A DNA stretch of 64,000 bases from Arcuatula senhousia (taxonomy: Eukaryota; Mollusca; Bivalvia; Mytilida; Mytilidae): assembly GCA_963971305.1 (NCBI GenBank), contig OZ020303.1, positions 30,678,106-30,742,105 on the forward strand. Reading direction: 5' to 3'. The position numbers were made by a program, and so were the translations under genes. Of this stretch, positions 1 to 10,504 are shown piece by piece; the first letter of the stretch is position 1, and each line of letters opens with the position of its first letter. The notes under the pieces were generated by a model. The model was not told the DNA's origin, made no database searches, and saw only the letters and a program-made list of their open reading frames with translations.

Positions 1-252
1 GTAGGGTTTTGGTTTTGGTCGCATTTGACATACTGAATGTTCGTTGGCACCGTGATGGATGTGTTGCAACAAGCAGGAACTGCTAAATCTTCTGGAGCAC
101 ATAAGCGTATTTTCATTACATCTTTTGATCGCGTTGTTGTTTGCTATATATTCGGTTGCTTTGGACTGTTCTTATTCGTGTTTCTGGTTTTGTCTTTGTG
201 CCTTCGGACCTTGATATTTGAATGCTACATTGGTACCTCTCTGTTTTCGATT
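1..252 (+). mobile_element. Family C dispersed element, cut by the window edge
   Basis: A T/G-rich repeat shared with copies near 7.8, 33.2 and 52.2 kb. It begins with a TAGGGTTT-like end, continues through a TTTGACA block and a GCAGGAACTGCT...CTTCTGGAGCAC block, then a long T/G-rich part, and ends at CATTGGTACC. The 78-codon ORF through it is a by-product of T-rich composition. It has no coding domain that I recognise. The left end may lie before base 1. Confidence 0.65.
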
Positions 253-302
253 ACAAAAACCAAAAATCACTGAAAACAATAACAAGAGTTAACACTAGAG
301 TA

Positions 303-1186
303 TGTCTCGCCTGCCGGCACCATCAGAAACAATTATTCTTTCTTACTTCCACTATATTTTGAATTTACATGGATTTTCAGTTTCTGAGATCAAAAGATGT
401 TTATAGAACTTAAACATTGCAAATATATGCAATAAAAATAACCAAAGTCATTCAACCGGAAAATCAAGGTCAAGGTCAAAAGATGGGGATGCAACTGGGC
501 TAAGCTACTACTGGGGCATATGCATACCAAGTTTCATCAACCTACGACCTATAGTTCTTGAGATATGGAGGTGCTCTCAAAACTTTTCCATTGCTATTAT
601 ATGTATTGAATATTGTCAAAGTCACTCAACCGGAAAATCAAGGATGGGGATGCAACTGGGCTAAGCTACTACTGGGGCATATGCATACCAAGTTTCATCA
701 ACCAAGGACCTATAGTTCTTGAGATATGGAGGTGCTCGCAAAACTTTTCATTTGCTATTATATGTATTGAAAATTGTCAAAGTCACTCAACCAGAAAATC
801 AAGGTCAAGGTCAAAAGATGGGGATGCAACTGGGCTAAGCTACTACTGGGGCATATGCATACCAAGTTTCATCAACCTAGGACCTATAGTTCTTGAGATA
901 TGGAGGTGCTCGCAAAACTTTTCCATTGCTATTATATGTATTGAAAATTGTCAAAGTCATGCAACCATAAAATCAAGGTCAAGGTCAAAAGATGGGGATG
1001 CAACTGAACTAAGCTACTACTGGGGCATATGCATACCAAGTTTCATCAACCTAGGACTTATAGTTCTTGGGATATGGAGGTGCTCATAAAACTTTTCCAA
1101 AAAGTTAACGCCGCCGTCGCCGCCGCCGTCGCTGCCGCCGCTGGTAAAGTAACACCTATGTCCCGCTCTGCTTCGCAGGCGAGACA
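303..1186 (+). mobile_element. Element E: tandem-core element with short inverted ends (Pearl/Helentron-like)
   Basis: The ends form a 12-bp inverted repeat, TGTCTCGCCTGC at 303-314 and its complement at 1175-1186. The core is a tandem array of a 174-bp unit, followed by a run of GCC/GTC triplets (about 1109-1142). The right end can fold into a hairpin: TGTCCCGC at 1159 pairs with GCGAGACA at 1179-1186 with one mismatch. A tandem core between unlike flanks, a terminal hairpin and no clear target duplication fit the non-autonomous Helentron group to which bivalve Pearl elements are assigned. The class assignment is inference; the repeat structure is seen directly. Confidence 0.6.
443..1101 (+). 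repeat. 174-bp tandem array, about 3.8 units
   Basis: Units start at 443, 617, 778 and 952. The second unit is 161 bp because it lacks 13 bp of the AAGGTCAAGGTC segment. Units are over 90% alike by eye. Because 174 is divisible by 3, one frame stays open for 158 codons and looks like a repetitive protein. The 13-bp loss, the absence of a real start context and the position inside element E argue against coding. Confidence 0.85.
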
Positions 1187-1959
1187 AAAACTACATAGAC
1201 TCGAAACACAAAACTTGAATCCAAGAGCTATTGACGACCCTTTATACACTAGTATCCAATGTGGATAAAAGACCGAAAATTCATTCCTCATGAAACACTT
1301 CTTAACAGAGGAACAGAAAATATTATGAAAGGGGTTTCTGAAAGTACCCTATTCACAGAGTGAACAACAATAGTACATTTGTCTCTTTCCTTGTGTATCC
1401 TTTCTTTTTCTTCTATATGCTTTGAGTTATTCATCTTGGACTGTTGTAGCTTGTATAAATGTTATATTAACTTTCCGTTTTCTGTAGCTTTTGCAATCAA
1501 TTAATGAAATCCATTATTTTGTCATTGAGTTATGGGATAGATATATTTTAATTTAAAGAACCCTTCAAGATTCTACATCTAAATTAACCTTCATCCTTAC
1601 GAACCTGTAATAGCAAACATAATTGAAAAGTATTCTAATTGAGGACAGATCAAACCAACGTATGTTATTTCCATTACCTTTTGTAGTTAGTAATGAGTTC
1701 TTTTGACGGCGACATTTGGTAAGTAAACAAACATCCGCCTACTCTTGTTTTGTTATACCGAGAACCAACTTTCTTAAGATACTAGATTCTCTAGCACTCT
1801 AATTATATTTTACCAAGTAACTTCGTAACAGACTTACAGCCAGTGTAGAACATATGTACATCTAGCATCAAAGTTTAAAAGCAACTCTTCTTATGTTTAC
1901 TCCGTAATTAATGATTTATAACTTGCTGTTTGTGTTGTGCTTAGAAGCAGTCGTAAGGT
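1187..1959. other. No recognisable feature
   Basis: AT-rich unique sequence. The ORFs are short and I see no repeat, RNA gene or element end. Confidence 0.5.
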
Positions 1960-2162
1960 AACAACAAAACTACCGAATTGGGATGATCAATCTCATATAT
2001 CCAAAAATAAAAGACAAAACAAGGCAAATATATACCAGAGAAATGGAAGATTGCAATGGTCCTGGCTTGGTTCAGGCATTTCAAAAGAAATGATGGGAAA
2101 TCATGTAAACATCAGGATGGCGTTGGATCGTAAAACGAAACAGGCCAGGGTCGGTATCCATA
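1960..2162 (+). repeat. Dispersed repeat F, copy 1
   Basis: Related to 29421-29541. Both contain ACAAAACTA followed by CGAA and GGGAT, then AAAAGACAAAA, a CCAG-GAAAT stretch, AATGG(T/C)CCT, and end at CAGGGTCGGTAT. This copy has an extra middle part of about 80 bp with CCTGGCTTGGTTCAGGCATT, which resembles a repeat I associate with mussel genomes. The 102-codon ORF here is probably incidental. Confidence 0.4.
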
Positions 2163-2292
2163 GAAACGGCTTTTATTCTTATATCTTCCAATCGTTTTTA
2201 TTCAAATGCTGCCGTTTTTATTATCACTTACATTTCTATCATTGATACACTGATTTCTTATATATTTCTGTATATACTTGTTTAGTTTTCTC

Positions 2293-2402
2293 ATGGAAGA
2301 CTTGGGGAATCAAAGGTACCAATAGGTCAATAGAATATCAAAAGTCCAAGAGGGCAAAGATAAAACCAGTAAACAGAAGAACGAAGCACGAAGAAACAGA
2401 GA
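2293..2402 (-). mobile_element. Family C fragment
   Basis: Reverse-strand match to the right half of family C. GGAAGACTTGGG, ACCAATAGG, CAAAAGTCC, AGGGCAAAGA and AAACCAGTAAACA occur in the same order as in the C copies at 4.7 and 7.6 kb. It is clearly more diverged than those. Confidence 0.5.
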
Positions 2403-2958
2403 GTATAAAACTTGTACGATGAAACGAAATCTTATGCTTTAAAGTTTTGATCTGTCTATTTTTCTAACTCTTATAGAGAAAAGGACCATAGCCATTTTCC
2501 CCTGTATTTAGTTCATAGAATTTGATGGTGCGTTAAACATTTAAAAAGCTATTTATAGATATTTAAAGTCGTCATTCATAAATCCTATTTTAAATCACAA
2601 GGAAAGTCCCAATCGAAGTCACTTTTAATTACGGTATGCTGGTTGGCTTGCATTCGTTTACTTCATTGAAAATGTAGATATTGTTAAAAAATGTCCCCCA
2701 AAAAGAAGAAAGTATAAAAAGAAAGAATAAAAGTAAAAACATAATTAACCGTATAACGCAATGTTACTATTTAACTAATATATTATAGTATAACCAATCA
2801 AAAGCTAAAATGTACTTAGTGTCATATTGATTTGACTGTGGAAAAAAAGTGAAATAAAACGGCAAATCTTAGAAAAACATAATTGACATAATTAACTTAA
2901 TTTAGCATTAAAAATAGGGTTATGTCTATAATTAAGATACAGAAGGACAAAATCAAAC
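2403..2958. other. No recognisable feature
   Basis: Very AT-rich sequence with short A runs. Nothing recognisable. Confidence 0.5.
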
Positions 2959-3064
2959 ACTCCGTTCAAGATTTGAACTTACACTGTTAATATATAATAG
3001 TGTACTATTAGTAATAGTATAAGATTTAAATACCAACGACCTAACTCACTGAGCTATCGGAGAC
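2959..3064 (-). pseudogene. tRNA-like relic (pseudogene or SINE head)
   Basis: On the minus strand GTCTCCG is followed by TAGCTCAGTGAGTTAGG, close to the pol III A box and tRNA D arm. About 60 bases later comes GTTCAAATC, close to the B box and T loop, with a 4-bp T stem, and then CGGAG, which pairs with the starting CTCCG. The D stem pairs poorly, the anticodon stem is broken, and there are about 30 bases too many, including a small palindrome around ACTATTACTAATAGT. An active tRNA is therefore unlikely. It could be a decayed tRNA gene or the head of an old tRNA-derived SINE. No anticodon can be assigned. Confidence 0.4.
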
Positions 3065-3719
3065 ATACTGTAGCAGTGAAAATAATAAACATTTAAAGTT
3101 TTGAATTCTTTTAATTTGTGATTTTTTTGTTAAAAAGTGAATTTTTCGTTAGAAGGACATCGACAACCAAAATCTTTTAAAATGCATATTTTTCTAATTT
3201 AACCATTCTACTCAAAACCCCAAAAGTCATGTTGGTTGTGCGTGTCCTTCATGGGGGATTCCCATATTAAAGAGGCGAATTTTAAGCAAAAATGTGCAAA
3301 ATGCATTTTCTTAGATTTTCGGGACAAAATATCACCGGTTGGAAGGTTTCGAATATTGTTGATTTTTATTTATTTCATCACAATGGCCCCACTCTACACA
3401 TTTTTATAACATGGAGAGTATTTTGTGACGCTTTTGAAATTGGCCCGTCTATGGTCAGAATTACAGGGAAAATGGCCATGGTCCTTTATATATATTTTAA
3501 AACAAGGCCAACTACCATTGAACAGTTTAGGCAGCTCCATACTTTGACAAATGTAGAACTGTTCCGACGTCTGACAGTTCCAAACAGTCCTGCTCTGTAA
3601 TAAAAAGTTGTGGATGTTCACGTTTTAAGGGGTAACGACCTCGATATTTAGTCCACTTGGCCCACCAGCTCCTAGCTATGATTAACTGAGACTTAAAAGA
3701 AATACTGTCAGTATAACTG
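3065..3719. other. No recognisable feature
   Basis: AT-rich sequence with a 102-codon ORF at 3292-3600 that shows no recognisable motif. It is overlapped by a 75-codon ORF on the other strand. Confidence 0.4.
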
Positions 3720-3939
3720 GGGGTGTCACAGCCCCCGCCCCCGGAATACCGAATACCGTTTAAAAAAAGACAGAATACCGTTTAAAACACTGGAATACCG
3801 AATACTCTAAAGATCACGGCGTACGCGTACCAAAAGCCTAAAAATTCGGAACATCGCGTACCGCGTACCACACCTTGGCGTACCGAATACTCTTTAAAAA
3901 GCACGGAATACCGCGTACCAAAAGGGCTGTGACACCCTC
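3720..3939. mobile_element. Small TIR element (MITE) with internal GAATACCG/CGCGTACC repeats
   Basis: The 220-bp unit has inverted ends: GGGTGTCACAGCCC on the left and GGGCTGTGACACCC on the right. It is flanked on both sides by ATAACTG (3713-3719 and 3940-3946), a likely 7-bp target duplication if the ends are placed at the outer G and C. The interior is made of degenerate copies of GAATACCG and CGCGTACC separated by TTTAAAA spacers. It is GC-richer than its surroundings. The superfamily is not certain; an hAT relative is one option. Confidence 0.6.
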
Positions 3940-3946
3940 ATAACTG

Positions 3947-4642
3947 TCATCTAGAATTCGGGGGCTATGGAATAGTGTTTTAGGCTGCCATAAGATTTAT
4001 GACAGTTAAACATAGGAAAGTTCTATAACTGTTTTCGGGTCGTATCAATATATGAACAAACCTAAACTGGTATGTACGAGATCGGCCTGTGATAAAATGT
4101 ATGTAGGTGTCTTCCAAGGTCGCTGCAGCTAGTAAACATCATTCTAATTGTAAATTCCTGTCCGTATCCGATGCGAAATTAATCTTATTGAATCTATTTT
4201 TAAATCAATCGATGAATGTCTCGATCATTGAACTCAAGTGTACTTGTTTGTTTGTTAGACATTCGTGAATTAAATCATGCTAAAATCCGTTATAAAAAGC
4301 ATTGATGAATTAAAATTGGTAGACTTTCTCATCAAAATTTATATACCTGTTCTATCCCATGGAATTTTACTTTAAATTTGTTTTCTAAAGGTACATAGAG
4401 AAATGCAGTGGAGTCGAAATTTTAATTAGCAATGAAATGTTCTTTTTTCCTTATATAATGTATTGGTATCAATACTCCTTTGAACGTTTAAATAAGACCA
4501 TTCGCAAACAAATATATTTATACTTAAGAGCGATGCATAAGAGTAGTAAACAAGATTCGTCAACTTAAGAACTGTGAACTAAAGTCAAATTTTGAACAAA
4601 CTATCTCATAAGACTGAAATATCGCCCAAAAGAAAAAGAAAA
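3947..4642. other. No recognisable feature
   Basis: Unique AT-rich sequence. Nothing supported. Confidence 0.5.
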
Positions 4643-5233
4643 GTGAGTGAGTGACTTGGTGTTTTACGTCCTTGCAACGTTTTATAGGTTATTTAAAGGC
4701 AATGAACATGAAAGAAGCAAAGAGGCACCAGCGGGGCATTCGAGTGTCCGAATGGACAAGGAAGAAACCGGTAAACACGAACAAGAACAGCACGAGGAAA
4801 CACAAAACACAAAATCAACTGAATGGAAATCAACAACGCGAACTCATGTCGTAACAAGAGTGAACTCGTGTGCTCCGGAAGAGTAAGCGGTTCCTGCCTG
4901 CTATAGCCTGACAATAGTGCGAAAACGAGAAAAGGATGATAAAATGAACATGATATGATGATGAAAAATATGGGGGTCGAGTGGGAAACAAAGGACCAGT
5001 GAATTTTAATTGAAAACCACAGAAAAAGGGAAGAGCTGGGTAAAAACGGAAAATATAGCCTATGTGGTGCACTGCTTGGCAATCCACAAAGGGGTCGTTT
5101 ACGTGCATGAAGCTTGGCACTCTCAGACTCCGCACACGTTGTCCCACTATTATCAGTGCAGTGGTCAGGGTTTCCGTGCCATAAAGTGCCATAAACCTGA
5201 CAAGCTCCGCGGACGAGGGCCACCCTATTCGGC
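4643..5233 (-). mobile_element. SINE-like family A copy 1, head-truncated
   Basis: Matches the copies at 16.9 and 34.3 kb. The left boundary is the tetranucleotide tail (GAGT)n, followed by TTGGTGTTTTACG-type sequence. Reading from tail to head, it stops after CCACCCTATTCGGC and lacks the last 130 bp or so, including the GC-rich head present at 34.8 kb. Loss of the end opposite the tail is what incomplete reverse transcription gives, so the element reads on the minus strand. A family C copy is inserted at 4713-4929. The 176-codon minus-strand ORF is an artefact of the two joined repeats. Confidence 0.7.
4713..4929 (-). mobile_element. Family C copy nested in SINE A
   Basis: The A sequence GATGAACATGAAAAGGATG, uninterrupted at 34.4 kb, is split here. 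A's AATGAACATGAA is followed by GAAGCAAAGAGGCACCA (the end of C in reverse), and A resumes at AAAAGGATGATAAAATGAAC. The C copy runs back to CTATAGC, where the left end has decayed. C is therefore younger than this A copy. Confidence 0.7.
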
Positions 5234-6219
5234 GAAAATGAAAGCAGTCTTGATTAATGTATATTGACTATGTTCTCACTTTCAATACTACTTCATTGAT
5301 TACAAATGTCTTAAAACCAAAAAGGCCATAATAAAATCAGTGGACATGAAGAAAGGAAAAAAACACAAAGAATTCAGAAAACAAAACTAAACTACAATCG
5401 ACATAGGGAACACTAAAGTACTTCTTTCAATTTATCCTTAAGAATAAAAAAATGCCAATAAGATATTGCATCTCGAATTCAAGCGGATAGTCATTTCTGC
5501 ACATGTACAATTTAGTGGCATATTGCTTTTAAAACGTATATGTAAAACTAAAGGAGATTTCCCAATATTCTAAAAAAAGTATTGCCCCCTATTTATTTTA
5601 GGTTTATTTTATCTCTCCTTTCATGTTCATGTTCCTAAAATAGTTTCGAGCTGCTTGAAAGTAACAAAATTAGTGATTTTTCTATTCTCTGTTACACAGT
5701 TTTGCAATTTTGTGCATTAATGATGAATCGGGAGAATATTGAAAACAGTACAGTTAATTCCACATAAACCTCTTTGTTAAACAAGTGAGAAAAAAATCCA
5801 TTTCCATTGTTATATTTTGGCCTATTATGGACCGGATACCTTAATTTAGTTGCAAAAACGTATGGCTAAATACATAAAAAGATCAAGGTAAAAAAATGAG
5901 CTTGTATTTGGATTTTCCTTATAAAAATGAAGACGAGTCCAGAGGGAGATGCAAATAACATTCTTTTCTATCGTTAAATCACTTTTCATTTTATTATTCA
6001 TGTATATGGTTTGTTATTCAATCCTTGTTAAGACTTTTATTTCCCTTCCATTAGCTAATACGTGATACCTAATTACTGAAGATGCTTTGTCATCAATCAG
6101 CATTCATTTAGTGTACGAGCAAAATATTTTGTGCTAAAACCTGAAAAATATTGCCTGAATCATTTTGCATAAACAGCGTAGGAATCAACACAGCATAAAC
6201 TGTAGTAAGCAGCAGTTGT
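5234..6219. other. No recognisable feature
   Basis: AT-rich unique sequence. Short ORFs only. Confidence 0.5.
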
Positions 6220-6735
6220 TTAGTTAGTTAAATAGCTAGCTATTGCATTACACCCTAACAGCACGAATGAATGGGAGATGAACATGCAATGATGATGAAA
6301 TGAACATGCAATGATGATAAAATGAACATGAAATGGTGATAAAATGAACATGAAATGATGATAAAATGAACATGAAATGATGTTCAAGTGGAAGATATAG
6401 GATTATAAGGCCAATAAAAATAGAGTTTTGAGTGCCATTGGCAATAAAGCCTACTAAAAGGGGTTCTAGGGGTCCTATTCATCGGTGTTCTTTAACGGAC
6501 GAAGAACGTCCCTTTGTTCCCCCCTTCCACACACACACGGTGCACCACTATAGGTTGCGGTCAGCTTTTCTGCCTTTTGGTCTTACGAACCCGGCATGCA
6601 AGACAACAGGACTATGACATTCAAATACCTGGGGCACACATCCCCGTCACTCTTTGGGAATAGCGGCCCGAAGAGATGTCGGATTCTGGGCGAGAGTAGT
6701 TTTGCCACCGGGAGTCAGCAATAATTGAAAGCTTG
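6220..6735 (-). mobile_element. SINE-like family B copy 1, degenerate
   Basis: The left end carries the TAGTTAGTTA tail. It is followed by the GAGATGAACATG block, a GTTCTTTAACG...GAACGT segment, GGTGCACCACTATAGGTTGCGGTC, and GGGGCACACATCCC, in the same order as the better copy at 46.1-46.6 kb. The head end (GCCACCGGGAG) is badly eroded. A 22-bp internal repeat is expanded near the tail. Confidence 0.65.
6272..6382 (+). repeat. 22-bp minisatellite inside SINE B
   Basis: About five units of ATGAACATG(C/A)AATGATGATAAA with few changes. Other B copies have one or two such units here, so this is a local expansion of a short repeat already in the element. Confidence 0.8.
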
Positions 6736-7611
6736 CGGTATACTAGTAATTGTTGATGCGTCGACTAGTAACAACAAGGTCTTTATTTCATCCTTGCCGA
6801 GTTTGGAAATTTTTTGAAAAAAGTACTAATTTTCCAACTTTATCTTGACCCTATATTTCCTAGAATTATGATAGTCTGTACAAAGAACAATGTTTGACCT
6901 TCTAAGAACAAAACACTTTATATGCGCACTTTTATATACAGCTTGTTTCCCAATCCAGTATAAATGTATAAGTGAACACTCGTAGGATTTATAAGATCAT
7001 ATCATTGTTTAAAGTAATAGGTCTTATTTCGTTATTCAAACATTAAATATATTTTTTACCTCTATGATAATCAGGCACTCTATCCAGCTAAGTGTGTTTT
7101 CTGGAATTCAGTTCATTTTTTACTGGAATGAAGGTTGCGGGAAAGACATATTGAAGGAAGTACGAAGTTCTTTGACTTTGTATAAATGGCTTTATTACGT
7201 GTTGAAATTTAGAGGACAGGAAAATACGTGACAATTTTCTAATTTATTTTTCCTTTAAATAAACATTTTTTACTACTAATCCGGTGAAGGCGTTTATAAA
7301 TGGGGGATAATTTCAAGGGCAATTGATGATAAAACACAAAAACAAAGTATTTATAAATTATCGTGTTAACAAACCCCTACGTACCTTTGTACTCCGTATT
7401 ATGAAGACATAGTAATTATAAGTCGACTTTTTAATCCTTTTTATCACGCATTTATCAGATATGAAAACCCAGTTTTTTTAGCGGTTGTGGAAAGAACACA
7501 TGTTTTTATCTTTGTGTCTTTACATAAGACAGTAGCTGAAAGGACACGCACACACAATACAATAGATTGTCAGAATGTCTTGGGCCAGTCTGTGTTGCTG
7601 ATTGGTTGTTT
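6736..7611. other. No recognisable feature
   Basis: AT-rich unique sequence. Nothing supported. Confidence 0.5.
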
Positions 7612-7743
7612 TGGAAGAAGCAAAGAGGCACCAATGGGGCATTCGAGTGTCAAAAGTCCGAAAGGGCAACGACGAAACCGGTAAACACGAACAAGAACAG
7701 CACGAAGAAAACAACCGAATGGAAATCAACAACGCGAACTGTG
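7612..7743 (-). mobile_element. Family C, short form
   Basis: Reverse copy of the right half of C, from CTTCTTCC (reversed at 7612) to AGTTCGCGTTG (reversed, ending 7743). It starts at the same internal point as the copies at 10247 and 38711, so it may be a defined short form and not a random truncation. It lies 57 bp from a longer C copy on the other strand. Confidence 0.7.
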
Positions 7744-7800
7744 TTTTTTTGACAAATATGGTATTTCCATCTCTAAGATAGGCACAGATGTTGGTTTCTA

Positions 7801-8022
7801 GTAGGGTTTGTTTGTCTTCTTTTACCGGATTTGACACACTGAATTGGAAATTGGCAGCTCAAAAGGTGTGCTATAGCAAGCAGGAAACGCTTACTCTTCA
7901 GGAGCACGTCAGATACGACTTGAGTTCGCGTTGTTGATTTAATGGGTTTTTTTTGTGCTGTTCGTTCGTACGTGTTTACTGGTTTAGTCGTTGCCCATAT
8001 TCGGACTTTTGACACTTTACAT
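7801..8022 (+). mobile_element. Family C, long form
   Basis: It has the left end TAGGGTTT, then TTTTACCGGATTTGACACACTG, GTGTGCTATAGCAAGCAGG, CTTACTCTTCAGGAGCAC and GAGTTCGCGTTGTTGAT. It ends near TTCGGACTTTTGACAC, about 30 bp short of the usual right end. It is head-to-head with the copy at 7612-7743. The 132-codon ORF over it continues into unique sequence and has no recognised domain. Confidence 0.7.
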
Positions 8023-9268
8023 CTTTTATGCTGTATTTGTCTTAGTATGTGCTGTTCTCTTTTGTATCAACTTATATCGTCTTCGACTTTTCTTGCTCCC
8101 GATATACTCGAGGCCCATTCACTACGTCCACATGCTACCTTGTATGTGTTGGGTTTATTCTGCGGGTTCATGTATATTGAACTCATAGCAATGAGACATC
8201 AAAAGGTAAGGTACAATGTATATGTTGCTTTAGATATTGTTCACAGAATTGATTTTAGATTAACCTTACAAGTTTCAATCATAACAACAATTGAAAAACA
8301 TCGACTAGACAAAAAGCAACATATAAATCACTTTATTTAACTTTCTGTCCTTAAACTGCACCTCCGGACAGCAACTTATCTGTACTATGTGCAATTTTAA
8401 AAATTTATAACACATTTATCTTAGGAAACCGCACCACAATTTCAAAACGAAGTTATAAGTTTGTAACACCCAAGGGTTTTACGATCGACAAATCGAAGTT
8501 TAATACCTTAGTTTCGATATTTGGATTTACGTTACGACCTAACATAAAAAAACAGTAATTATTTTTCATTCACGCAGATTATCAAGTTCATGTCGAAGCG
8601 TCCTAAAATCAGATGGGAGTTTTAACATAACATTGACAAAGTTTCGAGGCACTTTTTAAAGCATACAAATTTTCAAAATATCTATGTGCAAATTTTTTTT
8701 GAATAGGAAACCGCATTTAGTGACTGTACTTTTCCTGAAAATAAAGGACAAACAAACCATATGTCCTCTGGTATTTGTATTAAATAATAATATGACGAAT
8801 CTTTCTTGTTCTTGACAGTCTTCAGCTTTCCCCTATTTAATAAACTACAAACGAAAAAAATCAATTAATTAGACGTTTTTCTAATAACAAACGGAGTTGT
8901 TTTATAGTATTTGTGTCCTTGAGACAAATTTATTCTCACCGATATTGTAATCCGATATTCAATTAATATCGAGATAATTAAATTGTCTGGATTTTGTACT
9001 TACAACAATGCGACCAATCTTTTGGGTGACTGACCGAATGGTTTTCACGTTGCTTAATTTAAAGGTCAGTATGACCATTACAAAATATTACTTTAAGAGT
9101 ACTTGGTATCTATTTTTAATGTGCATTTTCAATCATGTTGGTACTAATTATACAACTAACAGGTTTGAAAGTTAAGAAATAGTTGTTTTTACGTCATTCG
9201 AGAATAACGAATCAAATAGGGGCACTTACTACTTTATACTTTTTAATGCTAAAACTTGAATTAAAACA
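8023..9268. other. No recognisable feature
   Basis: AT-rich unique sequence before the D array. Nothing supported. Confidence 0.5.
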
Positions 9269-10246
9269 AGAGGCTCCCACGAGCCTGAATCGCTCACTGG
9301 TCTTGATGATGACTCTATACGACTTTTCTAGAGCTAAATGAGCTGAACATTTAAGCAAGTAACAGCTTTTCTCTATCTACTATAGTTTTCATTCTATAGC
9401 CGTAGGCCAAAATCATGAAAAAACATTATTTTAGGGGCCATAACCCCTATAAGGTGTCATCTGACAACTTCGTCCATATGAAAACTTTTGTAGAGCTAAA
9501 TGAACTGAACATTTAAGCAAGCAATAGCTTTTCTCTATCTGCTATAGTTTCATTCTATAGGCCAAAAACACGAAAAAAAACGTATAGGGGCCGTTAGTGA
9601 CTCGTTACCCCTATAAGGGGTCATCTGTCAACTTCGATCCTATGGAGACTTTTGTAGAGCTTTATGAGCTGAATATTTAACAAGCAACAGCATCTCTCTA
9701 TCTGCTATAGTATTCATTCCTTAGTCCAAAAACATGAAAGAACGTTATTTTAGGGACCGTAACCCGTATAAGGGGACATCTGACAACTTCGACCCTATGG
9801 AGACTTTTGTAGAGCTAAATAATCTGAACGTTTAAGCAAGCAACAGCTCCTCTCTATCGGCTATAGTTTTCATTCCATAGGCCAAAAACATGACAAAATG
9901 TTATTTTAGGGGCTGAAACCCCTATAAGGGGTAATATGCCAACTTCCACCCTGCAAAGAATTTTGATGAACATTTAAGCAAGCAACAGCTTTTATCTATC
10001 TACTATAGTTTTCATTCTGTAGTTCCAAAACATGAAAAAATATTATTTTAGGGGCTATAACCCCTATATGGGATCATCTGAAAACTTGAACCTAATGAAG
10101 ACTTTTGAAGAGCTATATGAGCTGAATGTTTAAGCAAGATACATCTTTTTTCTATCTGCAAAAGCTTTCATTCTATAAGCCAATAACACTTTTCTTCATA
10201 TTTAAGGGTCTAAAACCCCTGTAAGGGTTAATATGCCAACTTCCAC

Positions 10247-10397
10247 TGGAGTTCGCGTTGTTGATTGACATCCAGTTATTTTGTGTTTCCATGTTTTACA
10301 TGTTGTCTGTTTTTGTCCCGTTCTTGTTGGTGTTTACTGGTTTTGTCCTGCCCTTTCGGACTTTTGACAGTCGGATACCCCATTGGTACCGCTGCTT
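10247..10397 (+). mobile_element. Family C short form inserted in D, with 7-bp target duplication
   Basis: The D core reads CAACTTCCACCCTATAAAG without interruption at about 10850. Here CTTCCAC occurs at 10240-10246, then C from AGTTCGCGTTG to GCTG, then CTTCCAC again at 10398-10404 and the D sequence resumes. This is a clean insertion with a 7-bp direct duplication, showing that the short form of C moved as a unit. No poly-A tail is visible. Confidence 0.8.
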
Positions 10398-10504
10398 CTT
10401 CCACCCTATAAAGAATTTTGTAAAGCTAAATGAGCTGAACATTTAAGCAAGCAACAACTTTTCCCTATCTGTTATAGTTTTCATTAAGCCAAAAACATGA
10501 AACA

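Noticed and set aside
613..1089. 158-codon ORF with a repetitive product
   Set aside because: It runs through the 174-bp tandem array. The open frame follows from a unit length divisible by three, and the array belongs to a non-coding mobile element.
4693..5223. 176-codon minus-strand ORF
   Set aside because: It spans the C insertion and SINE A. The product shows no domain, and the equivalent frames in the other A copies are broken.
7942..8340. 132-codon ORF
   Set aside because: It begins in family C and continues into unique sequence. The composition follows T-richness and there is no motif.
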